Source: Molossus alvarezi
Lineage: Eukaryota > Chordata > Mammalia > Chiroptera > Molossidae
Length of the DNA stretch: 64,000 nt
Direction: 5' to 3'
Assembly: GCA_037176705.1 (NCBI GenBank)
Contig: JBAWUJ010000123.1
Coordinates: 1 to 64,000, forward strand
The notes beneath the pieces were generated by a model. The model had not been told where the DNA came from, searched no databases, and saw only the letters and a list, made by a program, of their open reading frames with translations. Below, piece by piece: positions 11,765-22,165 of the stretch (positions are counted from its first letter, which is position 1; every line of letters begins with the position of its first letter). A program made the translations under genes and the position numbers.

Positions 11765-14666
11765 TTAAGGGGAAGGGAAAATGGCAGTGGAATAAAGGGA
11801 AGCTACACAAACCTCCCTGACAACCAAACTGAAACTACAACAAAAATAGAAACACAACATTGGGAAAAACCAACTGAAAACAGCTGAGAGAACCTGTATA
11901 ACCAAAGACAGAAAGAGGATGCCAAATTGAGCTTGGTAGAAACAGTTGAGATGTCATAGAGCAGCCTGGGGGCCCACAAACAATAGCTGAAGGCTGCTTT
12001 AGCTGAGAGAGCAGGGGTTTTAAATAGCTCAAAATCAAGTACATCCACTTACCTTGTGCTCCAGCCGAGGGAGTGCTGATTATAGTGAAAATGGGAGGAG
12101 AGAGTCCAGGGCTCTTGGTTCAGAATGGAGCTGGAGGAAAGGACACTGGGAGTTTTGTGCTGTTATCAATCCCTCAGAGAACAGCAGCCACCTTATTCAA
12201 GGAGCTTCTTCTCAGAGTCATGGGAGAAGCACCACTAGGCTGACCTGAAAATGCACATTGAGGCTCATTACCTTATACTGTCTGACAGAAAGCAAGTATA
12301 CTACCCTCTGGAAATCCTCTTATACCTAAGGAATTTTTCATACATCTGAGGGCTACGAATTGAGGTTCATCAATCATGTGAGACGAATGACTGCCAGGAA
12401 AAAGCTAGAGGAGAAATGAACATTTTCTCGGCCTTCCTATCTACCAAGGAAAATAACCCTTGAGAGTAGTGTTTAACACACGTTCCTTTACACTATTCAA
12501 ACCCGGGAAAGGGAACCACAACCAGAAAAACACCAACACCCACAGAGAAAATTTGGCAGACTCTAAAACCCAATGAGACAGCCACAATGGTGAGAAAAAC
12601 AAACAAACAAACAAACAAAAAAAACAAGTCCCAAATGAAAGAACAAGATATTCTACAGAAGAAGAGGTAAGTGAAATGCATTAAACAAGATATCAGAGCT
12701 AAATCAATAGATTCAGTGAAAATAGTCCTGATAGGGAAGTTTATACCATACATGTCTACCTCAGGAAACTAGATTTTCTAATTGACTATCTTGCATCTGA
12801 ATTTTAAAAAACTAGAAAGAAAAAAAACCCAACCAAACAAACAGAGAAAAATAAAATATAAACCACAGAGTAAGTAGCATGAAATGAATAGCAAAGATCA
12901 TAGCACAAAGAGTCTACATACAGACTAAAAAAATTCAAAAGATGAACAAATGGACAAATTTCTAGAAATACATAATCTTCCAGAACTGAACGGGGAATAG
13001 ATAGAAAACTTGAACAGACCAATCACAGCTAATAAAATTGAAGATATAATCAAAAATCTCCTAGCAAACAAAAGCTCGGACTCGGATGGCTTCACGGGGG
13101 AGTTTTACTGAACATTCAAGGAATTAACACCTATTCTTCTCAAACTATTTCAATAAATCCACCAAGACGGAACACTTCCAAATACACTCTATGAGGCCAG
13201 CATAATCCGAATTCCCAAACCAGATAAAGACACTACAAACAAAAGAAAACTACAAGACAATATTACTGATTAACACACATGACAAAATTCTTAACAAAAC
13301 ATTAGCAATTCTAATCCAGCAATGCATCAAACAAATTATACATCATGACCAAATGGGTTACATTCCAGGCACTCAAGAATGGTACAATATGGGAAAATCA
13401 ATAAATGTGATACCTCACATAAACAAAATAAAAGATACAAAACATATGATCACATCAATATATGCTAAAAAAAAAAGCTTTCGACAAAATCTTGCACACA
13501 TTTCTGGTAAAAACGCTCAGCAATGTGGGAATAGAGGGATCATATCACCATATAATAAAAGCCACATATAAAAAACACAACGAACACCATACTCAATGGG
13601 CAAAAACAAAAGGCATTCCCCTTAAGAAAGAGAATAAGACAGAGATGCCCACTTTTGCCACTCTAATTTAACATAGTACTGGAAGTCTTAGACACAGCAA
13701 TTTCACATGAAGAAAAAAATAAAAGGGATCCAAATTGAAAGAAAGAAGTGAAACTGTCATTATATGTAGATGACATAATATGGTACACAGAAAACCCTAA
13801 AGACTCCATCAAAAATCTACTACACTTAATAAATAAAATTGACAAAGTGGCAGGATGCAAAATTAATGTCAAGAAATTATTTTTATACACCAAAGATGAA
13901 ATCATAGAAAGAGAAACTAAAAAATCAATTTCATTTACCATCATAGCACAAGAAGTTAAAATACCTAGGAATAATCTTCACTAAAGAAGTAATGTACCTA
14001 TTCACATATGACTACAAGCCATTACAATTAGAAGTGGAGGAAGATATAAAAAATGATAGCATATACCTAGTTGATGGAATGGAAAAATTAACATCATTAA
14101 AATGTCCATACTACCCAAAGCAATCTATACATTCAATGCAATCCTCACCAAAATACCAATGACTTACTTCACAGAACTAGAACAAACACTCCAAAAGAGT
14201 CTATAAAACTAAAAACAACCCCTAGTAGCCACAGAAATCTTGAAAAAGAAGAACAAAGTAGGAGGGATCACATTACCAGATTTGAGGTTATACCACAAAG
14301 CCACTGTAATAAAAAATAAGCCTGGTATTGGCACAGAAACACACAGATAGATAAATGCAACAGAATAGAGAACCCAGAAATTGACCCAAGACAATATGTT
14401 CAATTAATAATTCACAAAGTTGGCAAGAACATACAGTGGTGTCAAGACTGTCTCTTTAATAAATGGTTTTGGAAAGATAGGACTGCTACTTGCAAAATAA
14501 AATGAAACTAGACCACAAATTTACAGCATACAGGAAAATAAACTTGAAATGGATAAAATACTTAAATGTACCTTGTGAATCCATACAAGCGCTAGAAAAA
14601 AGTGCAGGCAACATATTTTCAGACACAGACAGAAGAATTTTCACTGATACAACACTTAAGGCAACA

Positions 14667-14702
<36 letters not shown>

Positions 14703-15735
14703 CAACCCATAGGACTACATCAAAATGAGAAGCGTCTGCACAGCAAAAGAAACAACCATCAAAATGGAAAGGGATCCTACTATCTGGAAGCCCATCATTG
14801 CCAATGATACAGCAGATAAGGGTTCATTTTCTAAATATATGGAGTGCTCATAAAACTCAACAGTAGGAAGACAAAGAACTCAATTAAGAAATGGGTAGAG
14901 CACCTAAAGAGATACCTCTCCAAACAGGACATACAAATTGCCAAGACGCATATGAAGAAAATGCTCAACATCACTAATTATCAGAGAGATGCAAATTAAA
15001 ACAACTATGTGGTACCACCTCACATCTCTCAGAATGGCTGCCATCAACAAATCATCAAACAAGTGTTGGTGAGGATGTGAAGAAAAGGGGACTCTAGTAC
15101 ACTGTTGGTTAGAATGCAGATTGGTTCAGTCACTGTGGAAAGTACTGTAATGTTTCCTCAAAAAGTAAAAAATTAAATTTCTATTTTATTTATTGATATT
15201 ACTTCTAGGAATATACTCTGAAACATCAATCCGAAAGAATATATGTACCCCTATGTTCATAGCTGCACTATTTACAATAGCTACAATCTAGAAACAATCC
15301 AAGTGTTCATCAGTAGATGACTGGATTAAAAATTCCTGGTGCATGTACACAATAGAATACTATGCAGCTGTAAGAAAGAAAGATCTTTCACCCTTTGTAA
15401 AGGCATGGAAGGGCCTAGATTATATTATGCTAAGCGAAACAAGCAAATGAAAGAAACACAAATACCACATGATTTCACTTTTTTGTGGAATATAATGAAC
15501 TAAACAAACTGCTGAACAAAATTAACTCAGAAACATAGAAGTGGGGTACAGACTGACAAGCCTCTGAGGAGGGGGGTTGGGGGGGAGAGATAAACCACAG
15601 AACTTACATGCATGTATGCATGACCAATGAACATAGACAACACAGCTGGGGATGTGACGAGGGGAAGGGGAGGAGGTGTCAATGGGGAAAATAAATGAGA
15701 AACATCTGTAACACAAACAAATAAAAAATAAACAA
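11765..15735 (+). mobile_element. L1B copy 2, internally deleted
   Basis: LINE-1 of the L1B group. The 5'UTR runs from about 11765 to 12590. ORF1 starts at about 12590 and is cut near 12700, where the phrase GATATCAGAGCTAAATCAAT passes straight into ORF2 sequence just after the endonuclease. The element therefore lacks nearly all of ORF1 and the whole endonuclease. The reverse transcriptase and C-terminal remnants (12715-15490) and the 3'UTR with an A-rich end near 15735 remain, with many stops. The RT active-site region reads LYVDDIIWY near 13765-13785, with Val in place of Ala. Confidence 0.82.
14668..14698 (+). repeat. (CA)n microsatellite
   Basis: About 15 CA dinucleotides inside the ORF2 C-terminal part of L1B copy 2. 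Other L1B copies have only ACAGACACATACACACC here, so the repeat expanded from that seed. Confidence 0.95.
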
Positions 15736-15784
15736 ATAAAATAATATCAAAGAAGGAAAGATACCAAAAAATAAATAAATAAAA

Positions 15785-17735
15785 GAATTTGCCAATGTCC
15801 CTGATGACATGGTTACAAAATCCTCAACAAAATATCAGCAAACTAGTTTCAGCAATACATGAAATCACTTATACCCTGTGATTGACTGAGATTTATTCTG
15901 GGGATGTAAAGTTGATAAAATATTTGAAAATCAATAAACTTGATAATGAATATAAGCAAGATAAAAAATAAAAATTACACGATCATCTTAAAAAAATACA
16001 GAAAACAATTTGACAACATCTAGCGCCCACTTATGAAATAAACTCTCAGAAAAGTGGAAATACAGGGGACATACCTCAAGATAGTAAAGGCATATATGAC
16101 ATACCCATAGCCAACCTTATACTCAATGGGAAAAAACTGAAAGTGTTTACCTGAAGATCAGAAACAAGAAAGAGATGACCACTTTTACCACTACTGTTCA
16201 ACACAGCACTGAAACTTGTAGCCACATCAATTAGACAAGAATAAACAACAACAAGCATTCATATTAGAAAGAAAGAAGTAAAACTGTCATTATTTGCAGA
16301 TAACATAATACTGTATATAGAGAACCCAAAGGATTCCACCAAATATTTACTAGAACTGATAAAGGAATTTAGTGCAGTAGCAGGATACAAAATAAATACC
16401 CAGTAACCAGTTCTGTTGTAAACACCAGTCACAAACTATCAGAAGAGAAGCTAAGAAAACAGTCTCGTTTCACAATTGCATTAACAAAATAAAATACCTA
16501 GCCCTGGCCGATTTGGCTCAGCGGTTAAAGCATTGACCTGCAGTCCCGAGAGCCCAGGTTCAGTTCATGATAAGGGTGCATACCTCACTTGAAGTTTGTC
16601 CCTGGCCCTGGTTGGTCATTTGGGTGGCAGCCACTCGATGTGTCTTTTTCACTTCAATGTTTCTCTCTCTCTCTATTCCTCTCTCTCCCTCTCACTCTAC
16701 TTGAACAAAAAAATGGAAAAATGTCCTTGGGTGAGGATACAAAATAAAATAACTAAAAAAAAAAAAAAAAGAAAAAGAAAAAAATGAACAAGGGTGTAAA
16801 AGACCTGTAGTCAGAAAGTATAAGACACTTCAAAAAGAAACCGAATACAAATAAGTGAAAGTATATACTAAGATTATGAATAAGAAGTATTTTTACTAAC
16901 ATTTTGTTTAGAGCAAGAAAAACAAAACAAAAAAATAATAATAAATGGCACTACAACAAACTAAAGAGCTTCTGAATAGCAAAGAAAACCAGCATCAAAA
17001 GAAAAGAGAACCCACACTCAAGAAGAACGTATTTGCCAAGGATACATCAGATAAGGGATTAATATGACGATATATAGAGTACTGATAAACCCCAACAAAT
17101 GAAAGACAAACAATCCAATTAAAAATGGGCAGAGTATATGAATAGACAATTCTCCAAACAGGATGTACAAATGGCCAAGAGACATACAAAAAATATTGCT
17201 CAATATTACTAGTCATCACAGAGATGCAAATTAAAATAACTATGAAACATTACCTCATATGTGACAGAATGCCTGCCATCAAGAAATCTTCAAACAAGTG
17301 CTGGTGAGGGTGTGGAGAAAAGTACACTGCTGGTGGGGATTCAGACTGCTGGAGCCACTTTGGAAAAGAGTATGGAATTTTCTCAAAATATTCAAAATGG
17401 GATTTGATCTGACCCGGACTTCCCACTTCTAGGAATGTATCCTGAGGAGCCTGAAACATCAAACAGAAAAGATATATGTGCCCGTGTGTTCACAGAAGCA
17501 CTATTTACAACTGCTAAGATCTGGAAACAGCCCACATGTCCATCAATAGATGGGTGGATAAAAAAATGTTGTGTTTACAACAAACAACTATATGCCCATG
17601 TGTCCAACCAATGGACACAGACAATAGTTTGGGGAAATCAGGAGTGGGGTGGGAGAGAAAAGGAGGGAGTCAATGGGGCAAAAACGGGTGACAACCACAG
17701 TACTTTCTACAATAAAGATAAAATATAGACAGCAT
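15785..17735 (+). mobile_element. Old L1 fragment
   Basis: A more diverged LINE-1 fragment, from the mid reverse transcriptase (SINLIMNISKIKNKNYTII-like, near 15935-15985) through the degraded active site [15 protein letters not shown] near 16295-16335 and on to the 3' end near 17735. It is interrupted by a SINE at 16501. Parts of the connection region after the SINE are missing. Its divergence from both L1A and L1B suggests an older subfamily. Confidence 0.8.
16501..16738 (+). mobile_element. Ves-type bat SINE
   Basis: Same family as the SINE at 8549, with the A box TTGGCTCAGCGG near 16512-16523 and a B-box-like GGTTCAGTTC near 16556-16565. A CT-rich region and the GAAAAATGTCCTTGGGTGAGG terminal phrase (split here by two spellings) follow. 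A near-perfect 17-bp repeat (ACAAAATAAAATACCTA, one mismatch) lies at 16484-16500 and 16739-16755. The right copy is A-rich and could equally be the SINE tail, which continues to about 16783, so the exact right end is uncertain. Confidence 0.85.
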
Positions 17736-17959
17736 TGGAGAGATAAGATAAAATAATGATACTTCAGAGAAAAAAAATGGCGGTCGAGTGAATGGAATCT
17801 ACACACACCATCTCCCAGGACCAAACTGGCATTACAACGAAAATAAAGACAAATCATCATAAAGGGGCAACCGAAAGGCAGCTTGGAGGACCACACAAAC
17901 AGGGACACTGACTCAATCCTGGTAGGATTGTGAGCACGTGAGAGGGGCCAGCAGCCCAT

Positions 17960-18210
17960 GGTCCTCAGCAACCTGGGCTGGGACTTGCAGCGGCCTCGGC
18001 TTGGACCTGCAGCCCTGGATGGGACCTGCTGCAAACTCGGCTGGGACCTGCGGCCCTGGATGGGAGTTGCTGCAGCCTCAACTGGGACCTGTGGCCCAGG
18101 ATGGGACCAGGGTCCTCAAGTAGAAGCTGCAACCTCGGCTAGGACCTGTGTCCTAGGCTGGGACCTGTGGCCTCAGCTGGGTCCTGCAACCTCCGCTGGG
18201 TGCTATGCTT
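17960..18210 (+). repeat. Short degenerate tandem repeats in L1A 5'UTR
   Basis: The phrase GCTGGGACCTG with variants (TTGGACCTG, ATGGGACCTG, ACTGGGACCTG) recurs about every 20-30 bases. Open frames through it read as repeated GWDL/GPGWD peptides, which are an artefact of the repeat. The same kind of array occurs in the 5'UTR at 56895-57180. It differs from the 113-bp monomers at 4429 and 48173. Confidence 0.7.
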
Positions 18211-18839
18211 TGACTGGGAGCTGCAGCTTCTCCTACCCTTAGCTGGGAGCGGAGCCCTCGTGTTAAAGTCCCAAATGACTCCATGGTGCAAAGCCCAAAC
18301 AGAGGCTAAATTGGCAGCAGCCACTCACCTTAGGATCCGGCTGAGGGAGGGCAGACAGGACTGGAACTGTGTGGGTACACTCGGGATTTGGAGGGTGCTC
18401 AGAACTTTTGCTGAGTGCAGCCACTCAGGACTCTGGTCATCTTACTCCTTCCCGGGCCAAGAGGAGAGTTGATGGCCTCTCCCTCAGAGATTCAACCCCA
18501 CCAGGTAACCATTGAAATGCTAACTGAGGTTCATTATCAACCAGCATCTGCCCCACCAACCAGAAATCCTTACACTGAGCACATGAGGGAGTTTTTCATT
18601 CAACTCAGAAACCAAGGTTCTTCAGGTGAGCACTACAAATAGCCTCCAGGGAAAAAGCTAGAGGATAAGGACCATTCCCTGGCCTAGCAACTCTAACCAG
18701 GAAAGTTAAGACTTGACACTGGTGTTTAAAGTGAGTCCACCTTCCTCATACAAACCCAGGAGAGGGAGCCACAAAGAGCAGAACACCAACAACCACAGGG
18801 AAAATTTGGCACACTCCAAAGCCCACTATGATAGCCAAA

Positions 18840-19682
18840 ATGGTGAAACAGAAACAAAAGCCAAATGAAAGAACAATAGACCTCAACTGAAGATGAGGTA
18901 AATGGGGTGCTGTTAAGCAAGTTAACAGAACTAGAACTCAGAGCCATGATCTTGAGGAAGCCCAGCAGCATGTGTAAAAACATGAGCACCATGAATTAAG
19001 ACATTAAATTTTGAAAATCAACCAGTTGAAAATAAAAAACCACCAAGAAGAAATGAAGAATGACATATCAGAAATAAAAAATACATTAGAAAGTCTAAAT
19101 AGCATAGTAGAGGAAGCTGGGGACCGGATCAGAGAATTAGAAGATAGGGTAGAAAAAAATCAACCAATCAGAAAACCAAAAGGAATAAACAATTAAAAAT
19201 CTGGAAAACAGCTTAAGAGAACTGTGGGAAAACTGGAAATGTAATAAGATTTGCATCATAGGAGTCCCCAAAGAAGAAGAAAATGAACAAGGGTTAAATA
19301 AAATATTAGAAGAAATGCCGACGGAAAAGTTCCCTAATTTGTGAAGGAAGAAGACATTCAAGTTCAAGAAGACAGAGGGCCCCAAGTAAGAAGAACCCAA
19401 ACAAATGCACTTCAAGACACATAATAATCAAACTGCCAAAAATTAAAGACAGAGAGAATCCTAAAAGCAGCAAGAGATAAGCAACAGGTGACCGACAAAG
19501 GAAAGCCCATAAGGCTCTCAGCTGACTTCTCACAAGAAACACTGCAGGCCAGAAGGGAATTGCATGAGGTAATCAAGATCATGAGAAACGAGGATCTGAA
19601 TCCAAGACTACTGTACCCAGCAAGGCTATCATTCAAAATAAAAAGTCAAATAAAGAGCTTCTCAGACAAAAAAAAAAGGCTA
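18840..19682 (+). pseudogene. L1A #2 ORF1 remnant
   Basis: LINE-1 ORF1p remnant beginning MVKQKQKPNER (ATG 18840). A frameshift relative to the MVKHRNKSQMKEQ form of other copies is already present. The coiled coil (ENHQEEMKND, IRELEDRVEK, 19011-19196) and the C-terminal domain (KPIRLSADFSQETL to NPRLLYPARLSF, 19488-19650) are readable in separate frames. Confidence 0.8.
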
Positions 19683-19783
19683 AGACAATACATTCGCACC
19701 AAACCAGCACTGCAAGAAATGTTAAAATGACTGCCGTAATTAGCAGGATAAAAAGAAAGAAAAATAGAACCACACTAAAAAAA

Positions 19784-21257
19784 ATGGCAATAAATAAGTA
19801 CATATCGATAACCACCTTAAATGTAAATGGACTGAATGCTCTCATAAAAAGACACAGAGTAGCTGATTGGATAACAAAGCATGACTTATCTATATGTTGT
19901 TTACAAAAGACCCACCCCACAACAAAAGACTCACATAGTTTGAAAGTGAAGCGATGGGAAAAAAATCTTCCAAGCAAACAGAAAAAAAATAAAAAAAGCT
20001 GGGGTAGCAATACCCATATCTGATCAAATAGATTTCAAAATGAAGGCCATAACTAGAGACAAATAAGGCCACTATATAATATTAAAAGAATCTATCCAAG
20101 AGGAAGATATAACCTTGATAAACATATATGCACCCAATAAAGGAGCACCAACATATATTAAAAATCTTCTGGAGGACTTCAAAGGAGAAATCGATCACCA
20201 TAAAATTATAGCAGGGGTCTTCAACTCCCCGCTGACATCACTGGATAGATCTTCTAGACAAAAAATTAGCAAGAAAACAAAGACTCTAAATGAAGCACTA
20301 TGCCAAATGGATTTAATAGATATCTACAGAGAATTACACCACAATCCTACAGAATTCACATTATTCTCAAGTACACACAGAAGATTGTCAAAGATAGACG
20401 ACATGATAGGACAGAAAGTAAGTCTCTACAAGTTCAAAAAGACTAAAATTATATCAAGCATCTTCTCACATCACACTTGCATGAAACTAGAAATCATTTG
20501 CAACCAGAAGAGGCAAAGACATTTGAACACATGGAAGATAAATAGCATGTTATTAAACAATGAATGGGTTCACAAGGAGATCAAGAAAAGGTTAAAAACT
20601 TCATGGAAACCAATGGAAATGAACACGCAGCAACACAAAATCAATGGGATTCAGTGAAAATTGTCCGGAAAGGGAAGTTTATACCATACATGTCTACCAC
20701 AGGAAACTAGATTTTCTAATTGACTATCTCACATCAGAACTTAAAAAACTGGAGACAAAAGCAAACAAACAAGCAAACAGAAAAAAAAAAAAACAGAATA
20801 AGTAGTAAAAAATAAATAGCAAAGAATACAGCACAAACGGTCAACATACTGACTAAGAAAAATTCAAAAGATGAACAAATGGACAAATCTCTAGAAATAC
20901 ATAGTATTCTAGAACTCAATGGGAAAAAGATAGAAAACTTGAACAGACCAATCACAACTAAGAAAATTGAAGATATATCCAAGAATCTTTCAGCAAACAA
21001 AAGCCCTGGCTCCAAAGGCTTCATGGGGGAGTTTTACTGAACATTCAAAGAACTCACACCCATCCTTCTAAAACTATTTCAAAAAGTCGGAGAGGACGGA
21101 ACACTTTAAGAGGCCATCATAATCCTAATTCCCAAACCAGATTAAGACACTACAAATAAAAGAAAACTACAGGCCAATATCCCTGATTAACACAGATGTC
21201 AAAATTCTTAACAAAATATTAGCAAATCAAATCCAGCAATGTATCAAACACACACCC
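19784..21257 (+). pseudogene. Chimeric ORF2 remnant
   Basis: Starts MAINKYISITTLNVNGLN (ATG 19784) with the endonuclease Asn. QKTHPTTKDSH has Lys where the catalytic Glu is expected in QETH. AGVFNSPLTS has Val where the GDFN Asp is expected, and the histidine loop reads SHHT in place of SDHN. The endonuclease is therefore mutated at several catalytic positions. After 20567 the text is L1B type, and the frame is lost well before the reverse transcriptase catalytic box, which is cut off by the KCNK1-like module. Confidence 0.8.
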
Positions 21258-21357
21258 AAGTGAGGTCATGAGGCCACTTCACCAGCTTCAGACCCTACCA
21301 GCCTGCCCTTTGAGAGTCTCCACAGGCGAGGCCCAGGGAGGGGCAGGTGGCCAGGCT

Positions 21358-21640
21358 GGAGGGGCTGGTGACACTGGAGTGGGAGCAGGTGGGATGGAAG
21401 GTCTGGGGACACCAGGGAGGTAGCAGGCTGGGCAGAGGGGCTGGTGACACAAGAGAGGGAGCAGGTTTGGTGGAGCGGCTGGTGACACAGGGGTGGGGGC
21501 AGCCAGGGCGGAGGGGCTGCTGACACTGAAGAAGGGGCAGGAGGAGCGGAGGGGCTTGTGACACCTGGGAGAGAGCAGGCGGGGCAGGGGGGGCTGTGAC
21601 ACCAGGGTGGGGGCAGGCAGGATGGGGCACTGGGGAAGCG
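21358..21640 (+). repeat. 38-bp minisatellite (copy 1)
   Basis: Tandem units beginning GAGGGGCTGGTGACAC, with the central C of CTGG at 21365, 21403, 21441, 21479, 21517, 21555 and 21594. That is a steady period of 38 bp with one 39. Plus-strand units are G-rich (GGGG and GTGGGGGCAGG runs). The minus strand reads as repeated Pro/Ser/Ala codons, which gives misleading open frames. It lies in the intron side of the KCNK1-like module. Confidence 0.9.
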
Positions 21641-21697
21641 TGAGGTGGGAAGTGCGGGGTGGGTATCAGACAGTGTGCCCGACCACTGAGATACTAC

Positions 21698-22054
21698 CTG
21701 TGGTGGAGCACATGGTGCTGGTGAAGGAGAGCGCAAAGATGAAGTCCAGTACCAGTGACCTGAGGCATTGCTGAGCATGGACATGCCATAGCTGCTGCCT
21801 CCAGCACCTGGCCCAGGACCTGCTCAAGCTGCGGCTCAGACAGGCACTAGTGTTCCAGGAGGTGCATCTTCAGCTTGTGCAGCTCCTGGCACAGCAGGTC
21901 CTCACAGGGTAGCGACACTGTTGAGAGACCAGGGTGTTGAAGACCAGGCAGAGCAAGTAGCCAAGCACCAGAAGCCAAAGCACAGGTCGAACAGGGCACC
22001 CACAAGATGCACGCAGCAGCTGCAGGCCACCTGGGTCCTGAAGGATCTTCCCAT
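21698..22054 (-). pseudogene. KCNK1: KCNK1-like (TWIK-1) exon 1 pseudogene, copy 1
   Basis: Fragment of a two-pore-domain potassium channel gene. Read on the minus strand through several frames it gives an ATG at 22054, a first transmembrane part CFGF then VLGYLLCLVF, a cap-helix part LPCEDLLCQELHKLK (21869-21904), CLSEPQLEQVLGQVLEA, and SYGMSMLSNASGHWYW (near 21745-21793) with the NAS glycosylation site. It ends FALSFTSTMCSTTG followed by GT at 21697-21696. From memory of human KCNK1 these match its N-terminus up to the first selectivity filter, where K2P genes share an intron inside the GYG codons. The length of 357 bp (119 codons) fits. Breaks: frameshifts near 21900 and near 21745-21800, and a TAG (21847-21849) replacing Glu. 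No later exons are in the window. KCNK6 and KCNK7 match less well. Confidence 0.82.
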
Positions 22055-22165
22055 GCCTGAGCCCGAGTACAGCCAGAGTACAGCAGAGCAGACCTCTCAG
22101 CTGGCCTGTGTCTGCCTCTGACCTCACCCCCGCCTCTGGTCCTGAGTGCCTCTCACGCCACCACA

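Larger units (their letters stand above)
11065..12660 (+). repeat. Segmental duplication 1, left copy
   Basis: The order L1 3' end, ATAG-rich microsatellite, about 200 bp of non-L1 sequence with a MIR-like relic, and L1B 5'UTR is repeated in the same order and orientation at 45746-47390, about 34.7 kb away. Shared non-L1 spacer makes independent L1 insertions an unlikely explanation. The match continues through the L1B 5'UTR until an internal deletion in this copy near 12700. Confidence 0.75.
17771..21257 (+). mobile_element. L1A #2 joined to L1B: chimeric LINE-1
   Basis: It starts with a 5' end comparable to 40024 (AAAATGGCGG...GGAATCTACAC). An L1A 5'UTR (17771-18839), ORF1 (18840-19682) and the ORF2 endonuclease (19784 onward) follow. 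At about 20567, inside AACAATGAATGGGTTCAC, the sequence changes to L1B type (KTSWKPMEM, QHKINGIQ, then YHTCLPQET). The L1B text then runs to 21257, where the KCNK1-like module begins. No A-rich tail or target-site repeat marks the switch. Confidence 0.8.
21258..22165 (-). other. GC-rich genomic module with KCNK1-like exon 1 (copy 1)
   Basis: A non-repeat, GC-rich block inside L1 sequence. On the minus strand it holds, in order, a short 5' flank (22165-22055), the exon-1-like sequence (22054-21698), a GT splice donor (21697-21696) and the start of an intron containing a 38-bp minisatellite. Because intron sequence is present, it is a DNA-level copy and not a spliced retrocopy. It begins in the L1B ORF2 text right after CATCAAACAC and ends against an old L1 ORF1 end. 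Confidence 0.8.

Noticed and set aside
14486..14695. Cys/Val-rich minus-strand frame as a small protein
   Set aside because: Created by the (CA)n repeat read on the opposite strand of an L1.
17938..18242. Repeated GWDL/GPGWD peptide frames as a secreted repeat protein
   Set aside because: They arise from short GC-rich tandem repeats in an L1 5'UTR, with no conserved start or homologous frame in other copies.
21266..21784. Proline/serine-rich minus-strand open frame of 172 codons (and its match at 32499-33047)
   Set aside because: Most of it is the 38-bp minisatellite read in an open frame; the part that matches a protein family belongs to the KCNK1-like exon and is in other frames.
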